Source: Anaerocolumna aminovalerica
Lineage (GTDB): Bacteria > Bacillota > Clostridia > Lachnospirales > Lachnospiraceae
Direction: 5' to 3'
Length of the DNA stretch: 34,372 bases
Assembly: GCF_900115365.1 (NCBI RefSeq)
Contig: NZ_FOWD01000043.1
Location: 1-34,372 of the forward strand
Shown: positions 1 to 9,788 of the stretch, piece by piece
Layout: each line of letters begins with the position of its first letter
Position numbering within the stretch: the stretch's first letter is position 1
Position numbers and translations under genes: made by a program
The notes under the pieces: model-generated
The model's input: the letters and a program-made list of their open reading frames with translations, nothing else
Database searches by the model: none
What the model was told of the DNA's origin: nothing

Positions 1-6
1 TGAAAA

Positions 7-29
7 TTGCAAGTTTAAATGTCGTGTAA
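7..29. repeat. IS30 terminal inverted repeat, left
   Basis: This segment begins TTGCAAGTTTAAATG and matches the reverse complement of 1201-1223 (TTGTAAGATTAAGTG...) at about 17 of 23 positions. It lies just beyond the transposase stop codon, as expected for a transposase-binding end. Confidence 0.65.
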
Positions 30-64
30 ATATTTGGTATTCATTATTGTTATCATACACAATG

Positions 65-1117
65 TTATGCTATCTTTACTTCATTTGGAGTTCTATATCC
101 CAGTATCCGTCTCGGATAATTATTAAGCCAATTCTCTATATATTTTATCATAGATGGAGTCACATCATCTATGCTGCCCCCCTTCGGTATAAACCGTCTG
201 ATCAGTTTGTTTGTATTCTCATTTGTACCCCGTTCCCATGAACTGAATGGGTGGGCATAATATACCTTGGTCCGGGTCTTTTTCTTCCTTTTAACTGATT
301 TTTCTATGCCTCCAAAATCAAGGAACTCGCTTCCATTATCCACTGTTATTGTTTTAAACATTTCCACAAATCGCTCATACCCATGTTTCTTCTCCAGGCT
401 GTCCAGAGCCTTTTTAACACATTCCTGGGTTTTCCCTGTCATCTTGAAAATGATTTCCTCACGGCTCTTTCTCTCGCTCAATACAAGCAATACAGCCTTA
501 CCTTTGTTCTGTCCCCCAATTACACAATCCATTTCCCAGTGCCCGTATTCATCCCTATTCTCGATCTCATCAGGGCGCTCTTCTATGCTGGTGCCTTTCA
601 GATTCTTTAATGCCACTTTCGCCTTCCGGTAGATTCGCCTCTTTCCTTCTTTCTTTAACGGAAGATCTTTATTAGTCAAATGAAGAAATAATCCAGAGTC
701 AATGTAGTTATATAGTGTTTTTGTGCAGATAGATGTCTGAAACTTTCCTTCCAGTCTTATTCTGCCTATGACTGCATCAGGTGAATATTTCTCCTCCACG
801 ATCATTCGCTCAATATATCCTGCCAGCTCATGATCATTTCCAATCTTATAATTCCTTCCCTTATTTGCTGCGTTCTCGTCGTATTTACGCTGTGCAGTAT
901 CTGCGCAGTAGGTCTTGTACTCCCTTAACTCCGTATCAAGTAGTATTACAGTACCTCTTTTAATCTCACGCTGGATGGTGCGTTCACTCTTTCCAAGCAG
1001 CTGGGCTATTTGCCAGGCTTTCTTATTATCCTTGAGGTAAGCTTCAATTTTATATCTTTCGATTTCTGTTAAATGTTTATTTTTTGTGCTGTTTGTGGTA
1101 ATATGAATTAGACTCAT
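65..1117 (-). CDS. IS30-family transposase
   Basis: This is a DDE-type transposase of about 350 residues that cuts and joins the ends of its own element. The N-terminal third has the IS30 helix-turn-helix pattern (ERYKIEAYLKDNK, then GKSERTIQREIKRG). The catalytic core follows: the first Asp in HWEMDCVIGG, the second in ITVDNGSEF, and the Glu in WERGTNENTNKLIRRF. The frame is open to 1168, but the ATG at 1117 is the better start. A TATAAT box at 1160-1165 would place the transcript start near 1153, after the upstream in-frame codon, and the protein from this ATG matches the family N terminus. The gene looks intact, with no frameshift, so the element may be active. Confidence 0.9.
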   Translation of the reverse strand: MSLIHITTNSTKNKHLTEIERYKIEAYLKDNKKAWQIAQLLGKSERTIQREIKRGTVILLDTELREYKTYCADTAQRKYDENAANKGRNYKIGNDHELAGYIERMIVEEKYSPDAVIGRIRLEGKFQTSICTKTLYNYIDSGLFLHLTNKDLPLKKEGKRRIYRKAKVALKNLKGTSIEERPDEIENRDEYGHWEMDCVIGGQNKGKAVLLVLSERKSREEIIFKMTGKTQECVKKALDSLEKKHGYERFVEMFKTITVDNGSEFLDFGGIEKSVKRKKKTRTKVYYAHPFSSWERGTNENTNKLIRRFIPKGGSIDDVTPSMIKYIENWLNNYPRRILGYRTPNEVKIA

Positions 1118-1183
1118 GGTAGTTACTTTTTCCTTTGTAAATGTTTTTGTGGTGATTACATTATACAATAAAGAACTACCATG
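1115..1183 (-). promoter_or_regulatory. Transposase promoter inside an inverted repeat that includes the start codon
   Basis: CATGGTAGTT at 1115-1124 contains the transposase ATG and is perfectly complementary to AACTACCATG at 1174-1183. A consensus -10 box (TATAAT on the minus strand, 1160-1165) lies between the arms; no clear -35 box was seen. A transcript from this promoter would lack the upstream arm and leave the ATG free. A transcript reading in from outside would carry both arms and could hide the ATG in a 10-bp stem. The sequence relations are direct; the regulatory role is inferred from analogous insertion sequences. Confidence 0.6.
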
Positions 1184-1200
1184 TTTCTTTTTATATTTAA

Positions 1201-1223
1201 TTATCCGTCACTTAATCTTACAA
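1201..1223. repeat. IS30 terminal inverted repeat, right
   Basis: This is the partner of the 7-29 repeat in opposite orientation, upstream of the transposase promoter. The bases outward of it do not continue the match, which sets the element's right edge near 1223. Confidence 0.65.
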
Positions 1224-1229
1224 CTTACC

Positions 1230-1249
1230 TGAATTTTTTAAAAAATTCA
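1230..1249. repeat. Perfect 20-bp AT palindrome next to the IS30 end
   Basis: TGAATTTTTTAAAAAATTCA is a perfect palindrome six bases outside the IS30 right repeat and about 65 bp past the polC stop. It lacks the GC-rich stem of a classical terminator. Some IS30-family elements prefer palindromic targets, so it may be part of the insertion site. A weak terminator for polC is the alternative. Confidence 0.4.
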
Positions 1250-1314
1250 TCAAATATATGCAATATACCTTTCAGGCTCCCTATTACCTGCAATCCATAC
1301 CTTTATTGTTTTAA

Positions 1315-4300
1315 TTATTTCAAAAAGTCCATCAAAGAAATCTGATTGGATATTGGCAAATCACCTAGCAATCCTAAATCTGCCATTAAATCTACAACGG
1401 TAGAACTGACTTTACATCTGCTCCTAAAGTCATCTCTGGAAAGAAAAGGTCCCTCCGCCACAGCCTCAACTACTGCGTCTGCTGCCTTATCCCCTAATCC
1501 GTCAATTGTACTTAATGAGGGCATTAATTTATTATCGCCCACAATTTGAAAATGATGGGCTTTCGCTTTGTATATGTCAATTGGCATAAAGTCAAAACCT
1601 CTCGCATACATTTCCTGAACAATTCTCATATCCTTCAATACATCTTGTTCTTTCTTAGTCAGCTCATTGCTTCGCCTCTTATAATCTGCCATATAGTACT
1701 CTAACCGTTCTCTTCCCAAACACATTAGTTCATAGTTAAAAGCAGAAGCACGGATACTAAAATATGCTGCATAATATGCCAAAGGATAATATACCTTAAA
1801 ATAGGCGATACGAAAGGCCATCATAACATAAGCAGCCGCATGGGCCTTCGGGAACATATATTTAATACGTTTACAAGACCAGATGTACCATTCCGGTATA
1901 TTATTAGCCAGCATCTCCTCTTCCATCTCCTGGGTAAGACCTTTACCTTTACGTACACTTTCCATGATTTTAAAGGAATGCCCGCTGTCTACACCTTCAT
2001 TGATCAGATAGGTCATGATATCATCACGGGTACAGATAGCTGTTGAAAGAGTACATTTTCCTTCTGCTATTAAGGTTTGAGCGTTGTTTAACCACACGTC
2101 GGTACCATGGGACAAACCAGATATTCTAACCAAATCTGAGAAAGTCTTAGGTTTGGTATCCCGAAGCATCTGCATAACGAAATCGGTACCAAACTCCGGT
2201 ATACCAAGACATCCCAAGTCACATCCACCAATATCTTCCGGCCTGATTCCCAAAGCACTTAGGTTATCAAATAAGGATAATACCTTTTGCTCATCCAGTC
2301 TGATTGTTTTAGCATCCACTCCTGTTAGGTCCTCTAACATACGAATCATAGTCGGATCATCATGACCAAGAATATCAAGCTTTAATAAGTTATGATCAAT
2401 AGAGTGATAATCAAAATGAGTGGTTATGGTTTTGGTGTTCATATCATTAGCAGGCCTTTGAACCGGTGTAAAAGAGTATATTTTTTCACCATGAGGTAAT
2501 ACAATAATACCGCCGGGATGCTGTCCTGTGGTTCTTCGAACACCAACACAGCCGGATGCAATTCTATCTATTTCAGCTCTTCTTTTATGGGTTCCACGCT
2601 CTTCATTATACTTAAGTACATATCCATAGGCCGTTTTATCTGCCAGAGTACCAATGGTTCCGGCTCTGAAAGTATGTCCTTCCCCAAAAATAACTTCTGT
2701 ATAATCATGAGCCTTACTCTGATATTCACCTGAGAAATTAAGGTCAATATCCGGCTCTTTATCTCCGTTAAATCCAAGGAAAGTTTCAAAGGGTATATCA
2801 TGTCCGTCCTTACTCAAAGGTTGTCCGCATACCGGACAGTTTTTATCCGGCATATCACATCCGGAACTTCCTGCATATTTTCTTACTTCCTCTGATTCAA
2901 AATCAGAATAAAAGCAATTCGTACAATAATAGTGAGCAGCCAGAGGATTTACCTCTGTAATGCCGGCCATTGTTGCAACAAAGGAGGAACCTACGGAACC
3001 TCTGGAACCTACCAAATATCCGTCTTCATTGGACTTCCATACCAGTTTCTGTGCAATTATATACATTACGGCAAATCCATTGGTTATAATGGAGTGCAAT
3101 TCATGCTCCAGCCGCTGTTCTACCTGTTTGGGCAGATTAGGTCCATACATGGAATGTGCTTTGTTATAACAGATTTCACGTAATGTTTTATCTGAATCCT
3201 CAATTACCGGGGGACATTTGTCAGGGCGCACCGGAGAAATCTTCTCAATCATGTCGGCAATTTTATTGGTATTTGTGATTACTACTTCCATTGCCTTTTC
3301 CTTGCCTAAATAAGTAAATTCCTCCAACATCTCCTCAGTTGTTCTAAAATATAAAGGAGCTTGATTATCCGCATCCTTAAAACCCTTACCGGCTAATATA
3401 ATACGGCGGTATACTTCATCTTCCGGATCCATGAAATGAACGTCACAAGTTGCAACTACAGGTTTATTGAATTCTTCACCTAAACTTACAATTTTACGGT
3501 TCATTTCCATTAATTCCTCTCTGGAATTAATATTGATTTTATCACTATGAAGCATAAATTCATTATTGCCAAGTGGCTGAATCTCCAAATAATCATAGAA
3601 ATTTACCAGCCGTGTAATTTCTTCAGGCGGCTGTTCTCTAAGTAATGCCTGATACAATTCACCAGCCTCACAGGCAGAACCAATTAACAGACCCTCTCTG
3701 TTCTCTAAAAACAAACTTTTTGGAATACGGGGCCTTTTACTATAATATTCAATATGTGACTGTGAAATTAACTTATACAAGTTAACTCTTCCTATATCAT
3801 TTTGCACTAAGATAATTGCGTGGTATGTAGGCATTTTTTTAATGGCGTCAGCAGACAGTTTTCCAAGTTTATTAATTTCATTGATGAACTGAACACCTTG
3901 CTCTCTTAGCATAGCAACAAACTTAACAAATATTTCTGCTGTTGCTCCCGCATCATCTACTGCACGGTGATGGTTTTCCAAAGAAATATCCAAAGCCTTT
4001 GCAACTATATTTAATTTATATCTATTCAATTCCGGTAATAAGATTCTTGCAAGTCCAACAGTATCAATTACTGTAAAATCGGTTTTGATTCCCAGTTCTT
4101 CGGATTTCTTGGCGATGAAACTTACATCAAAGGAAGCATTATGAGCAACCAGTGCACATCCCTTACAAAATTCAAGAAACTGTGGAAGGATTATATCTAT
4201 GGTAGGGTAATCCATAACCATCTCATCATTAATACCTGTTAAATCTATTATCTCATAAGGAATTGGAACCTCCGGGTTGATAAAAGTACTGAACTGGTCT

Positions 4301-5886
4301 ACAATTTTTCCTTCTACCACTTTTACCGCACCAATTTCTATGATTTTATCCTTCACCGGCCCAAAGCCTGTTGTTTCAATATCAAATACAACATAGGAAT
4401 CATCTAGATCCTGGCCTTTTTCATTGACTACCACTTCTTTTAAGTCATCCACCAAATAAGCTTCCACACCATAAATAACCTTAAATTCTTTAAGCCTGTC
4501 CCATTCGGATTCCGGATAATCCTTTTTATTTAGTGCATGATTGGCTTCCGGAAAAGATTGCACTACACCGTGATCTGTAATTGCAACTGCTTTATGACCC
4601 CAGGCAAATGCCCTTTTAACCAAATCTTTAACATCCACTACGGCATCCATGTCACTCATCATAGTATGAGCATGGAGTTCCACACGTTTTTCCCCACTGG
4701 TATCCTGTCTCGCAGAGGTAAAATCTGAAATAGTTTTAATTCCAACAATAGAGCCAATGGCAATCTCACGGTCATATTTATCCAGCAGGGCCATTCCTTT
4801 TAACTTAATAAATTTTCCCCGCTTAACAGCACTTAACAATTCCGGTGCTTCTTCAGTTTTCACAAATATTTTTCCTTGTATGGAATCGGTAAAATCCGTT
4901 ATGGAGAATATGATAATTGTCTTTTCATTTCTTAATTCCCTAGACTCAACATTGATGATCTTACCACGAATCACCACTTCTCCAATTTCATCCTGTATAT
5001 CGGAAATAGGAATGGAATCACCTTCAAAACTTTTACCATATATAATATCAGGATCATTTACTGATTTTTTGTAACTGGATTTACTCTTATCATAAGTGTT
5101 CTTATTTTGAAAATCTGATTTATTGAAATTCTTATTTGCTCCTTTCCCATTTTCCTCATTCCTTTTAGATTCATTAGGTTTCATTTGATGGGTATTTTCT
5201 TTAGACGCAGCAAATTCAGCAGTATATCCGATTTCTTTTTCCATCAATTCTTTTGCATAGGCATCTGCTGCTGCATCATCTGCCTTTGCCTGCTCTTCTT
5301 TAGAATCTTCTTTTCTTCCGGATTTTTTATTTTCATTAAGTATTTGTACATATTCATACTGGTATTCTTCTGTTTCTTCTTCCTTTACAGGTTCGTAATA
5401 TTCAAAACATACACGTATATCAATATGAAAACGTTCCCGATACAGCATTGTCAAGTAGGATGTAATTTCTCCAGACACTTTTCTTACAAGAAAATTGTCT
5501 TCACAGCAAAAAATCAGATTGTTATCTTCAAACCTTATTTCTGATAATTCAAAAATATTATATTCTATTATGCTTCTTTCACGTACTTCCTCCAAAATAC
5601 TATCCTTATACACGTTAAATAAATTCTCCGGTGTGTATTGTGCGGATAGTATATAACTTTCCTGTAAAATTACCATATTGGAGGTAGAAGAAAACAGCTG
5701 CTTTTGCAGCTGATATTCCATTTTCTTTATAATATTCCTTTTAATGATCCGATTACTTTCCATGTATATTCTTATTTCTGATTTGGATTTTGATACCGCT
5801 ACCCTCTCTACTTTAACCTCTTTAAATACATCCTCTAAATGTTTTGGTAAATTAGATAATTGATCAAAAACTTCAAAAAAAAGCAT
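1315..5886 (-). CDS. polC: DNA polymerase III alpha subunit, Gram-positive PolC type
   Basis: This is the main replicative DNA polymerase with built-in proofreading. At about 1523 residues it is longer than the usual 1430-1450. An N-terminal domain (1-180) is followed by a hydrophilic linker (about 185-285) and an OB fold (about 300-390). A PHP domain (ELHAHTMMSD, ITDHGVV) begins near 405 and is split by a DEDDh exonuclease (FDIETTGF near 503; HHRAVDDAGA near 640). A zinc-finger segment has CxxC pairs near 990 and 1020. The palm carries the catalytic aspartates in PDIDLNFSGEYQ near 1048. The frame begins with ATG at 5892, but GGAG at 5895-5898 is only two bases from it and eight from the ATG at 5886, so 5886 is the likely start. 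It ends the conserved isoprenoid/translation gene run. Confidence 0.97.
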   Translation of the reverse strand: MLFFEVFDQLSNLPKHLEDVFKEVKVERVAVSKSKSEIRIYMESNRIIKRNIIKKMEYQLQKQLFSSTSNMVILQESYILSAQYTPENLFNVYKDSILEEVRERSIIEYNIFELSEIRFEDNNLIFCCEDNFLVRKVSGEITSYLTMLYRERFHIDIRVCFEYYEPVKEEETEEYQYEYVQILNENKKSGRKEDSKEEQAKADDAAADAYAKELMEKEIGYTAEFAASKENTHQMKPNESKRNEENGKGANKNFNKSDFQNKNTYDKSKSSYKKSVNDPDIIYGKSFEGDSIPISDIQDEIGEVVIRGKIINVESRELRNEKTIIIFSITDFTDSIQGKIFVKTEEAPELLSAVKRGKFIKLKGMALLDKYDREIAIGSIVGIKTISDFTSARQDTSGEKRVELHAHTMMSDMDAVVDVKDLVKRAFAWGHKAVAITDHGVVQSFPEANHALNKKDYPESEWDRLKEFKVIYGVEAYLVDDLKEVVVNEKGQDLDDSYVVFDIETTGFGPVKDKIIEIGAVKVVEGKIVDQFSTFINPEVPIPYEIIDLTGINDEMVMDYPTIDIILPQFLEFCKGCALVAHNASFDVSFIAKKSEELGIKTDFTVIDTVGLARILLPELNRYKLNIVAKALDISLENHHRAVDDAGATAEIFVKFVAMLREQGVQFINEINKLGKLSADAIKKMPTYHAIILVQNDIGRVNLYKLISQSHIEYYSKRPRIPKSLFLENREGLLIGSACEAGELYQALLREQPPEEITRLVNFYDYLEIQPLGNNEFMLHSDKININSREELMEMNRKIVSLGEEFNKPVVATCDVHFMDPEDEVYRRIILAGKGFKDADNQAPLYFRTTEEMLEEFTYLGKEKAMEVVITNTNKIADMIEKISPVRPDKCPPVIEDSDKTLREICYNKAHSMYGPNLPKQVEQRLEHELHSIITNGFAVMYIIAQKLVWKSNEDGYLVGSRGSVGSSFVATMAGITEVNPLAAHYYCTNCFYSDFESEEVRKYAGSSGCDMPDKNCPVCGQPLSKDGHDIPFETFLGFNGDKEPDIDLNFSGEYQSKAHDYTEVIFGEGHTFRAGTIGTLADKTAYGYVLKYNEERGTHKRRAEIDRIASGCVGVRRTTGQHPGGIIVLPHGEKIYSFTPVQRPANDMNTKTITTHFDYHSIDHNLLKLDILGHDDPTMIRMLEDLTGVDAKTIRLDEQKVLSLFDNLSALGIRPEDIGGCDLGCLGIPEFGTDFVMQMLRDTKPKTFSDLVRISGLSHGTDVWLNNAQTLIAEGKCTLSTAICTRDDIMTYLINEGVDSGHSFKIMESVRKGKGLTQEMEEEMLANNIPEWYIWSCKRIKYMFPKAHAAAYVMMAFRIAYFKVYYPLAYYAAYFSIRASAFNYELMCLGRERLEYYMADYKRRSNELTKKEQDVLKDMRIVQEMYARGFDFMPIDIYKAKAHHFQIVGDNKLMPSLSTIDGLGDKAADAVVEAVAEGPFLSRDDFRSRCKVSSTVVDLMADLGLLGDLPISNQISLMDFLK

Positions 5887-5958
5887 ACTCATGTCTCCGC
5901 CCCATTTCTAAAACTTAAATCTATCTGTTCTTGTAATGATTTTGTTCATCTAAAAGAG

Positions 5959-6001
5959 ATTCTTTGCACAAATTCAGAAAAGCCAAATTCGCGCAAAGAA
6001 T
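5959..6001 (-). other. Stem-loop between ispG and polC
   Basis: A perfect 9-bp stem (ATTCTTTGC at 5959-5967 with GCAAAGAAT at 5993-6001) encloses a 25-base loop in the 150-bp gap. On the minus strand it is followed by a short CTCTTTT. It could be a weak terminator or processing site that sets polC level relative to the upstream genes. The function is a guess. Confidence 0.35.
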
Positions 6002-6044
6002 AATATGTTTTTTAAGGAACAATATTGATAACACTGTTACTTTA

Positions 6045-7112
6045 CTATTTATGTGTTTTTTCTGCCTGCATATTTAATAACTCTTCTCGAAGTGCGGATA
6101 ATAACTGATTTTCAGGAACCTTTCGAATAATTTGGCCTTTTTTAATCAAAAGACCTTCTCCTCTTCCTCCAGCAATACCTATATCCGCTTCTTTTGCTTC
6201 ACCGGGGCCATTTACAGCACATCCCATAACCGCGACTTTAACATCCAGATCAATATCCTGAATCATATTCTCTACTTGCCCGGCTAAACCGATAAGGTCT
6301 ATCTGGGTCCTTCCGCAAGTAGGACAAGAAACCAATTCCACTCCGCCTTTACGTAGACCCAATGTTTTTAAAATTAACTTAGCAGATTTTACTTCCTCTA
6401 CCGGATTACCCGTTAAGGATACACGTATCGTATTGCCGATTCCTTGATATAGGATTATCCCCAGACCTACAGCCGACTTAATATTACCGGATAAAACAGT
6501 TCCTGATTCTGTTATACCCACATGTAATGGGTAACTGCTTTGTTTTGCAATCAGCTCATGAGCTTTCACACACATGGTTACATCAGAAGATTTAATACTG
6601 ATAACCAGATTATCATAGCCTAAGTCTTCAATGATTTTAACCTTATCCAGCGCACTTTCCACAATTCCCTCCGCTGTAACTCCATGGTATTTTTCCAGGA
6701 ATTGATTTTCTAAAGATCCGCTGTTTACCCCCACACGTATGGGAATGTTTCTTTCCTTAGCCGCATCCACTACTGCTTTTACTCTGTCAACAGAGCCGAT
6801 ATTACCGGGATTGATTCGAATCTTATCTGCACCATGCTCAATTGCAGCAATAGCCAGGCGGTAATCAAAATGAATATCCGCAACTAATGGAATATGAATC
6901 TGCCGCTTTATCTCTGTAAAAGCCTCCGCTGCTTCTTTTGTTGGAACAGCACAGCGAATAATATCACATCCTGCAGCCTCCAATTCAAGAATCTGAGCTA
7001 CGGTAGCTTTTACATCTTCCGTCTTTGTATTTGTCATGGATTGAATCAAAATAGGATTTTTCCCACCTATTGCTTTGTTACCAATAGTAACAACTTTTGT
7101 TTCTTCTCTCAT
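6045..7112 (-). CDS. ispG: 4-hydroxy-3-methylbut-2-en-1-yl diphosphate synthase
   Basis: This iron-sulphur enzyme of the methylerythritol phosphate pathway converts cyclic MEcPP to HMBPP for isoprenoid synthesis. The 355 residues match the short bacterial form: a TIM barrel ([10 protein letters not shown] near the N terminus, [10 protein letters not shown] near 100) and a C-terminal [4Fe-4S] domain with Cys263 and Cys266 (SCPTCGRTQ), Cys298 and Glu305 ([10 protein letters not shown]). The ATG at 7112 has AAGGA six bases upstream. It starts 15 bp after rseP and shares its operon with dxr, the first committed enzyme of the same pathway. Confidence 0.97.
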   Translation of the reverse strand: MREETKVVTIGNKAIGGKNPILIQSMTNTKTEDVKATVAQILELEAAGCDIIRCAVPTKEAAEAFTEIKRQIHIPLVADIHFDYRLAIAAIEHGADKIRINPGNIGSVDRVKAVVDAAKERNIPIRVGVNSGSLENQFLEKYHGVTAEGIVESALDKVKIIEDLGYDNLVISIKSSDVTMCVKAHELIAKQSSYPLHVGITESGTVLSGNIKSAVGLGIILYQGIGNTIRVSLTGNPVEEVKSAKLILKTLGLRKGGVELVSCPTCGRTQIDLIGLAGQVENMIQDIDLDVKVAVMGCAVNGPGEAKEADIGIAGGRGEGLLIKKGQIIRKVPENQLLSALREELLNMQAEKTHK

Positions 7113-7127
7113 AGTTTTCCTTCTATA

Positions 7128-8480
7128 TTAAAATATTCTTCCTAAATCATTAAACAGTACAAACACCATTAAAATTAATAAGGCAACCAGTCCAATCATA
7201 TGGACAAAACCTTCTTTTTCCTGATTAATCGGTTTTCCCCGTAATACTTCCAAAAGCAGAAATACCAATCTTCCTCCGTCTAAGGCTGGAATCGGCAATA
7301 AGTTCATAACACCTAAATTGGCACTTAAGAGTATGCCAATATTGGCCATACTTAAAAATACAGTAAGAGCACCTTCACTTTTAGTCGCTTTATAAGTGTC
7401 TCCAATAAAGTCAACTATACCAACCGGACCGGCTAAATCTTCTGCACCTACTTTACCACGTATTAACTGTCCCAATCCTTCAATTGTGGAAGTAATCCAG
7501 AATTTCACTTCCGCAGCACCGTATCGAAGAACACCCAGCACTCCTGTTTTTTCCCTGTAACTGTTAACAGATATACCTATGTTAAAACTATTAGCAACTA
7601 ATTCCGGAATGGCAGTGGCAGTATAGGACTTCCCATTTCTTTCATAAGTTATGGCAACTTCTTCAGAAGTCAAAGGGTTTTCAAAGAAATATTGGGATAA
7701 TTTAACTCCTGTTGCAATTTTCACTCCATTAATAGCGGTAATTATATCACCAGATTTTATACCTGCCTTTGCTAAAGGCATATTATCATATACATCTGAA
7801 ATCTCTGCTGCAGCCTTACCTGGTGTGTATCCGAATCCAAGCATATAATTATTTCTAGGAGTTATAACCGCTTCCCCTTTTTTCCCATCACGTTTATATT
7901 TTACAGTAATATCTTTTCCGGTTAGAGGGTGAAATTCTAAATATGTGTCTACTTCTCTTGCTAAGTTAATATGTTTACCGCCAAATTCTGTTATTACATC
8001 CCCAACCATAAGTCCTGCCTGTTCTGCCGGAGAATCTTTTGTAATATACTGAATCTTAGCAGGATCATAACCGATAATACTAACAATAACCATAGATAGA
8101 ATAAATGCTAAGATAAAATTAAATAAAGGGCCAGCAAATATAACAGAGATTCTTGCCCAAACAGGCTTATTATTAAAAGCTTTATTACCCTCTGCGATTT
8201 CATCTTCACCTAACATAATACAAGAACCGCCAATAGGCAGTAATTTGATGGAATATACCGTATTGCTCTTACATTCTTCCATAGTTTCATAATCATGTTG
8301 TGATAAAAATAATTTTGATCGGTAACCGGCTGATTTTCGAACAAAACTTATAATTCTTGGCCCCATCCCTAACGAGAATTCTTTTACAAATATCCCATTG
8401 GCTTTTGCCAGGGAAAAGTGCCCTAGTTCATGTATAATAACAATGACGCTAAATATTAATATTGCTAAAATTATATTCAT
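7128..8480 (-). CDS. rseP: Site-2 intramembrane metalloprotease RseP/RasP
   Basis: This membrane zinc protease trims anti-sigma factors and other single-pass proteins within the membrane. The zinc motif HELGH is at residues 17-21 in the first membrane helix, and the third ligand is in the LDG motif of NLLPIPALDGGRL near residue 401. The periplasmic part holds two PDZ-like segments (about 142-200 and 225-290; AEQAGLMVGDVI and LAKAGIKSGDII). Its 450 residues exceed the single-PDZ B. subtilis RasP of about 420. The ATG at 8480 follows an excellent AAGGAGG. It lies between dxr and ispG, its usual place in Firmicutes. Its substrate is not indicated. Confidence 0.94.
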   Translation of the reverse strand: MNIILAILIFSVIVIIHELGHFSLAKANGIFVKEFSLGMGPRIISFVRKSAGYRSKLFLSQHDYETMEECKSNTVYSIKLLPIGGSCIMLGEDEIAEGNKAFNNKPVWARISVIFAGPLFNFILAFILSMVIVSIIGYDPAKIQYITKDSPAEQAGLMVGDVITEFGGKHINLAREVDTYLEFHPLTGKDITVKYKRDGKKGEAVITPRNNYMLGFGYTPGKAAAEISDVYDNMPLAKAGIKSGDIITAINGVKIATGVKLSQYFFENPLTSEEVAITYERNGKSYTATAIPELVANSFNIGISVNSYREKTGVLGVLRYGAAEVKFWITSTIEGLGQLIRGKVGAEDLAGPVGIVDFIGDTYKATKSEGALTVFLSMANIGILLSANLGVMNLLPIPALDGGRLVFLLLEVLRGKPINQEKEGFVHMIGLVALLILMVFVLFNDLGRIF

Positions 8481-8533
8481 TCTGACCTCCTTAAAGGTTT
8501 AAAACAGACTTTGACTTTTTCAATAACTTTCTA

Positions 8534-9682
8534 CTATTCTTTTGTCAATTCATTTATAAAATCATATGTTTCATTTTCAATATTCAGAATTTGACCAACG
8601 GAGGGATTCTCTACTTTTTTATGTTTTTTCATAGCAGCCCCGATTATATCTGCAATATCAAGATATTTAATCTCTCTATTTAAGAACTTAGCTACTGCTA
8701 ATTCATTGGCTGCATTATAAACCGTTGGTATGCTTCCACCTTCTCTCGCCGCTTCATATGCCAATTTAAGTCCTGTAAAGGTCTCAAAATCAGGCTCTTC
8801 AAAAGTTAACTGACCTAATTTAAAGAAATCAATTCTTTCCCCTTTTAACCCTCTTCTATCCGGATAGAATAAAGCATACTGAATGGGAAGTTTCATATCC
8901 GGGGTTCCAAGCTGTGCTATAATGCCTCCATCAATGAATTCCACTGCTGAATGTATAACACTTTGAGGTTGTATTACTACCTGTATTTTATCCAAAGGAG
9001 CATTAAATAACCATTTTGCTTCCATCACTTCTAAACCTTTATTAACCAGTGTAGACGAATCAATGGTAATCTTTCGTCCCATGGACCAGTTTGGATGTTT
9101 TAGTGCATCTTCTACCTGAATATGTTCCAGTTCTTTTCGTTTTTTGCCACGGAAAGGTCCGCCGGAGGCAGTCAGGATAATCCTGCTGACTTCATTCTTT
9201 CCCTCACCATGAAGTGCCTGAAAGATGGCAGAGTGTTCGCTGTCAACAGGAAGAAGCCTCACTCCATATTCTTTCGCCAAAGGGGCAATAATATGCCCTG
9301 CTGTAACTAATGTTTCTTTGTTGGCAAGAGCAATATCTTTACCTGCTTTAATTGCCTCTATGGTAGGCAATATACCTATCATGCCCACCACCGCAGTAAC
9401 TACTATATCTGCCTGCTTTTCTGTGGCACAATCAATTAATCCTTCCATACCGGTAACAACAGAAACAGATAAGTCCTTTATCCGTAATGCCAAATCTTTT
9501 CCTTTTTGTTCATCCCATACACAAACTATGGCAGGATGAAATTCTCTTATTTGTTTTTCTAATAAATCTATATTATGACCTGCAGATAATGCAGTAACCT
9601 TAATATCCTTATTATTTCTGACTACTTCCAACGTCTGTGTTCCAATAGAACCTGTGGACCCAAGAATGGATATACTTTTCAT
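8534..9682 (-). CDS. dxr: 1-deoxy-D-xylulose 5-phosphate reductoisomerase
   Basis: This cytosolic enzyme turns DXP into MEP using NADPH, the committed step of the MEP isoprenoid pathway. The NADPH-binding motif (ILGSTGSIGTQ) is at the N terminus. The metal- and substrate-binding region reads LLPVDSEHSAIFQ, followed by TASGGPFRG and the NWSMGRKITIDSST segment. The frame is open from a TTG at 9694, but the ATG at 9682 is better: the TTGAGGA that would contain the first codon is its ribosome binding site, and MKSISILGSTG is the standard family start. This gives 382 residues, the normal length. It follows cdsA after a gap of about 100 bp holding a small stem-loop. Confidence 0.96.
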   Translation of the reverse strand: MKSISILGSTGSIGTQTLEVVRNNKDIKVTALSAGHNIDLLEKQIREFHPAIVCVWDEQKGKDLALRIKDLSVSVVTGMEGLIDCATEKQADIVVTAVVGMIGILPTIEAIKAGKDIALANKETLVTAGHIIAPLAKEYGVRLLPVDSEHSAIFQALHGEGKNEVSRIILTASGGPFRGKKRKELEHIQVEDALKHPNWSMGRKITIDSSTLVNKGLEVMEAKWLFNAPLDKIQVVIQPQSVIHSAVEFIDGGIIAQLGTPDMKLPIQYALFYPDRRGLKGERIDFFKLGQLTFEEPDFETFTGLKLAYEAAREGGSIPTVYNAANELAVAKFLNREIKYLDIADIIGAAMKKHKKVENPSVGQILNIENETYDFINELTKE

Positions 9683-9731
9683 AACATTCCTCAATTCTAA
9701 TACGAGTATTTAAAGCCTAGCCTATATTAAA

Positions 9732-9764
9732 AACCAAACTGATTATAATAATCTTAAATCGGTT
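9732..9764 (-). terminator. Weak stem-loop with T run between cdsA and dxr
   Basis: On the minus strand AACC...GGTT closes a structure containing the small palindrome GATTATTATAATC and is followed by TTTTTAAT. The stem is mostly A-T, so it would be an inefficient terminator or an attenuator within the operon. Read by eye only. Confidence 0.3.
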
Positions 9765-9788
9765 AATCCCTATTTAACTTTAATCTTC

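Larger units (their letters stand above)
7..1223 (-). mobile_element. IS30-family insertion sequence, apparently complete
   Basis: A single transposase gene lies between imperfect terminal inverted repeats (7-29 and 1201-1223, about 17 of 23 positions matching), giving an element near 1.2 kb, the usual size for IS30 relatives. The outer left boundary is only six bases from the window edge, so the exact tip and any short target duplication cannot be confirmed. It sits downstream of polC and points the same way, so it does not break a gene visible here. Boundaries are inferred from the repeats. Confidence 0.75.
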
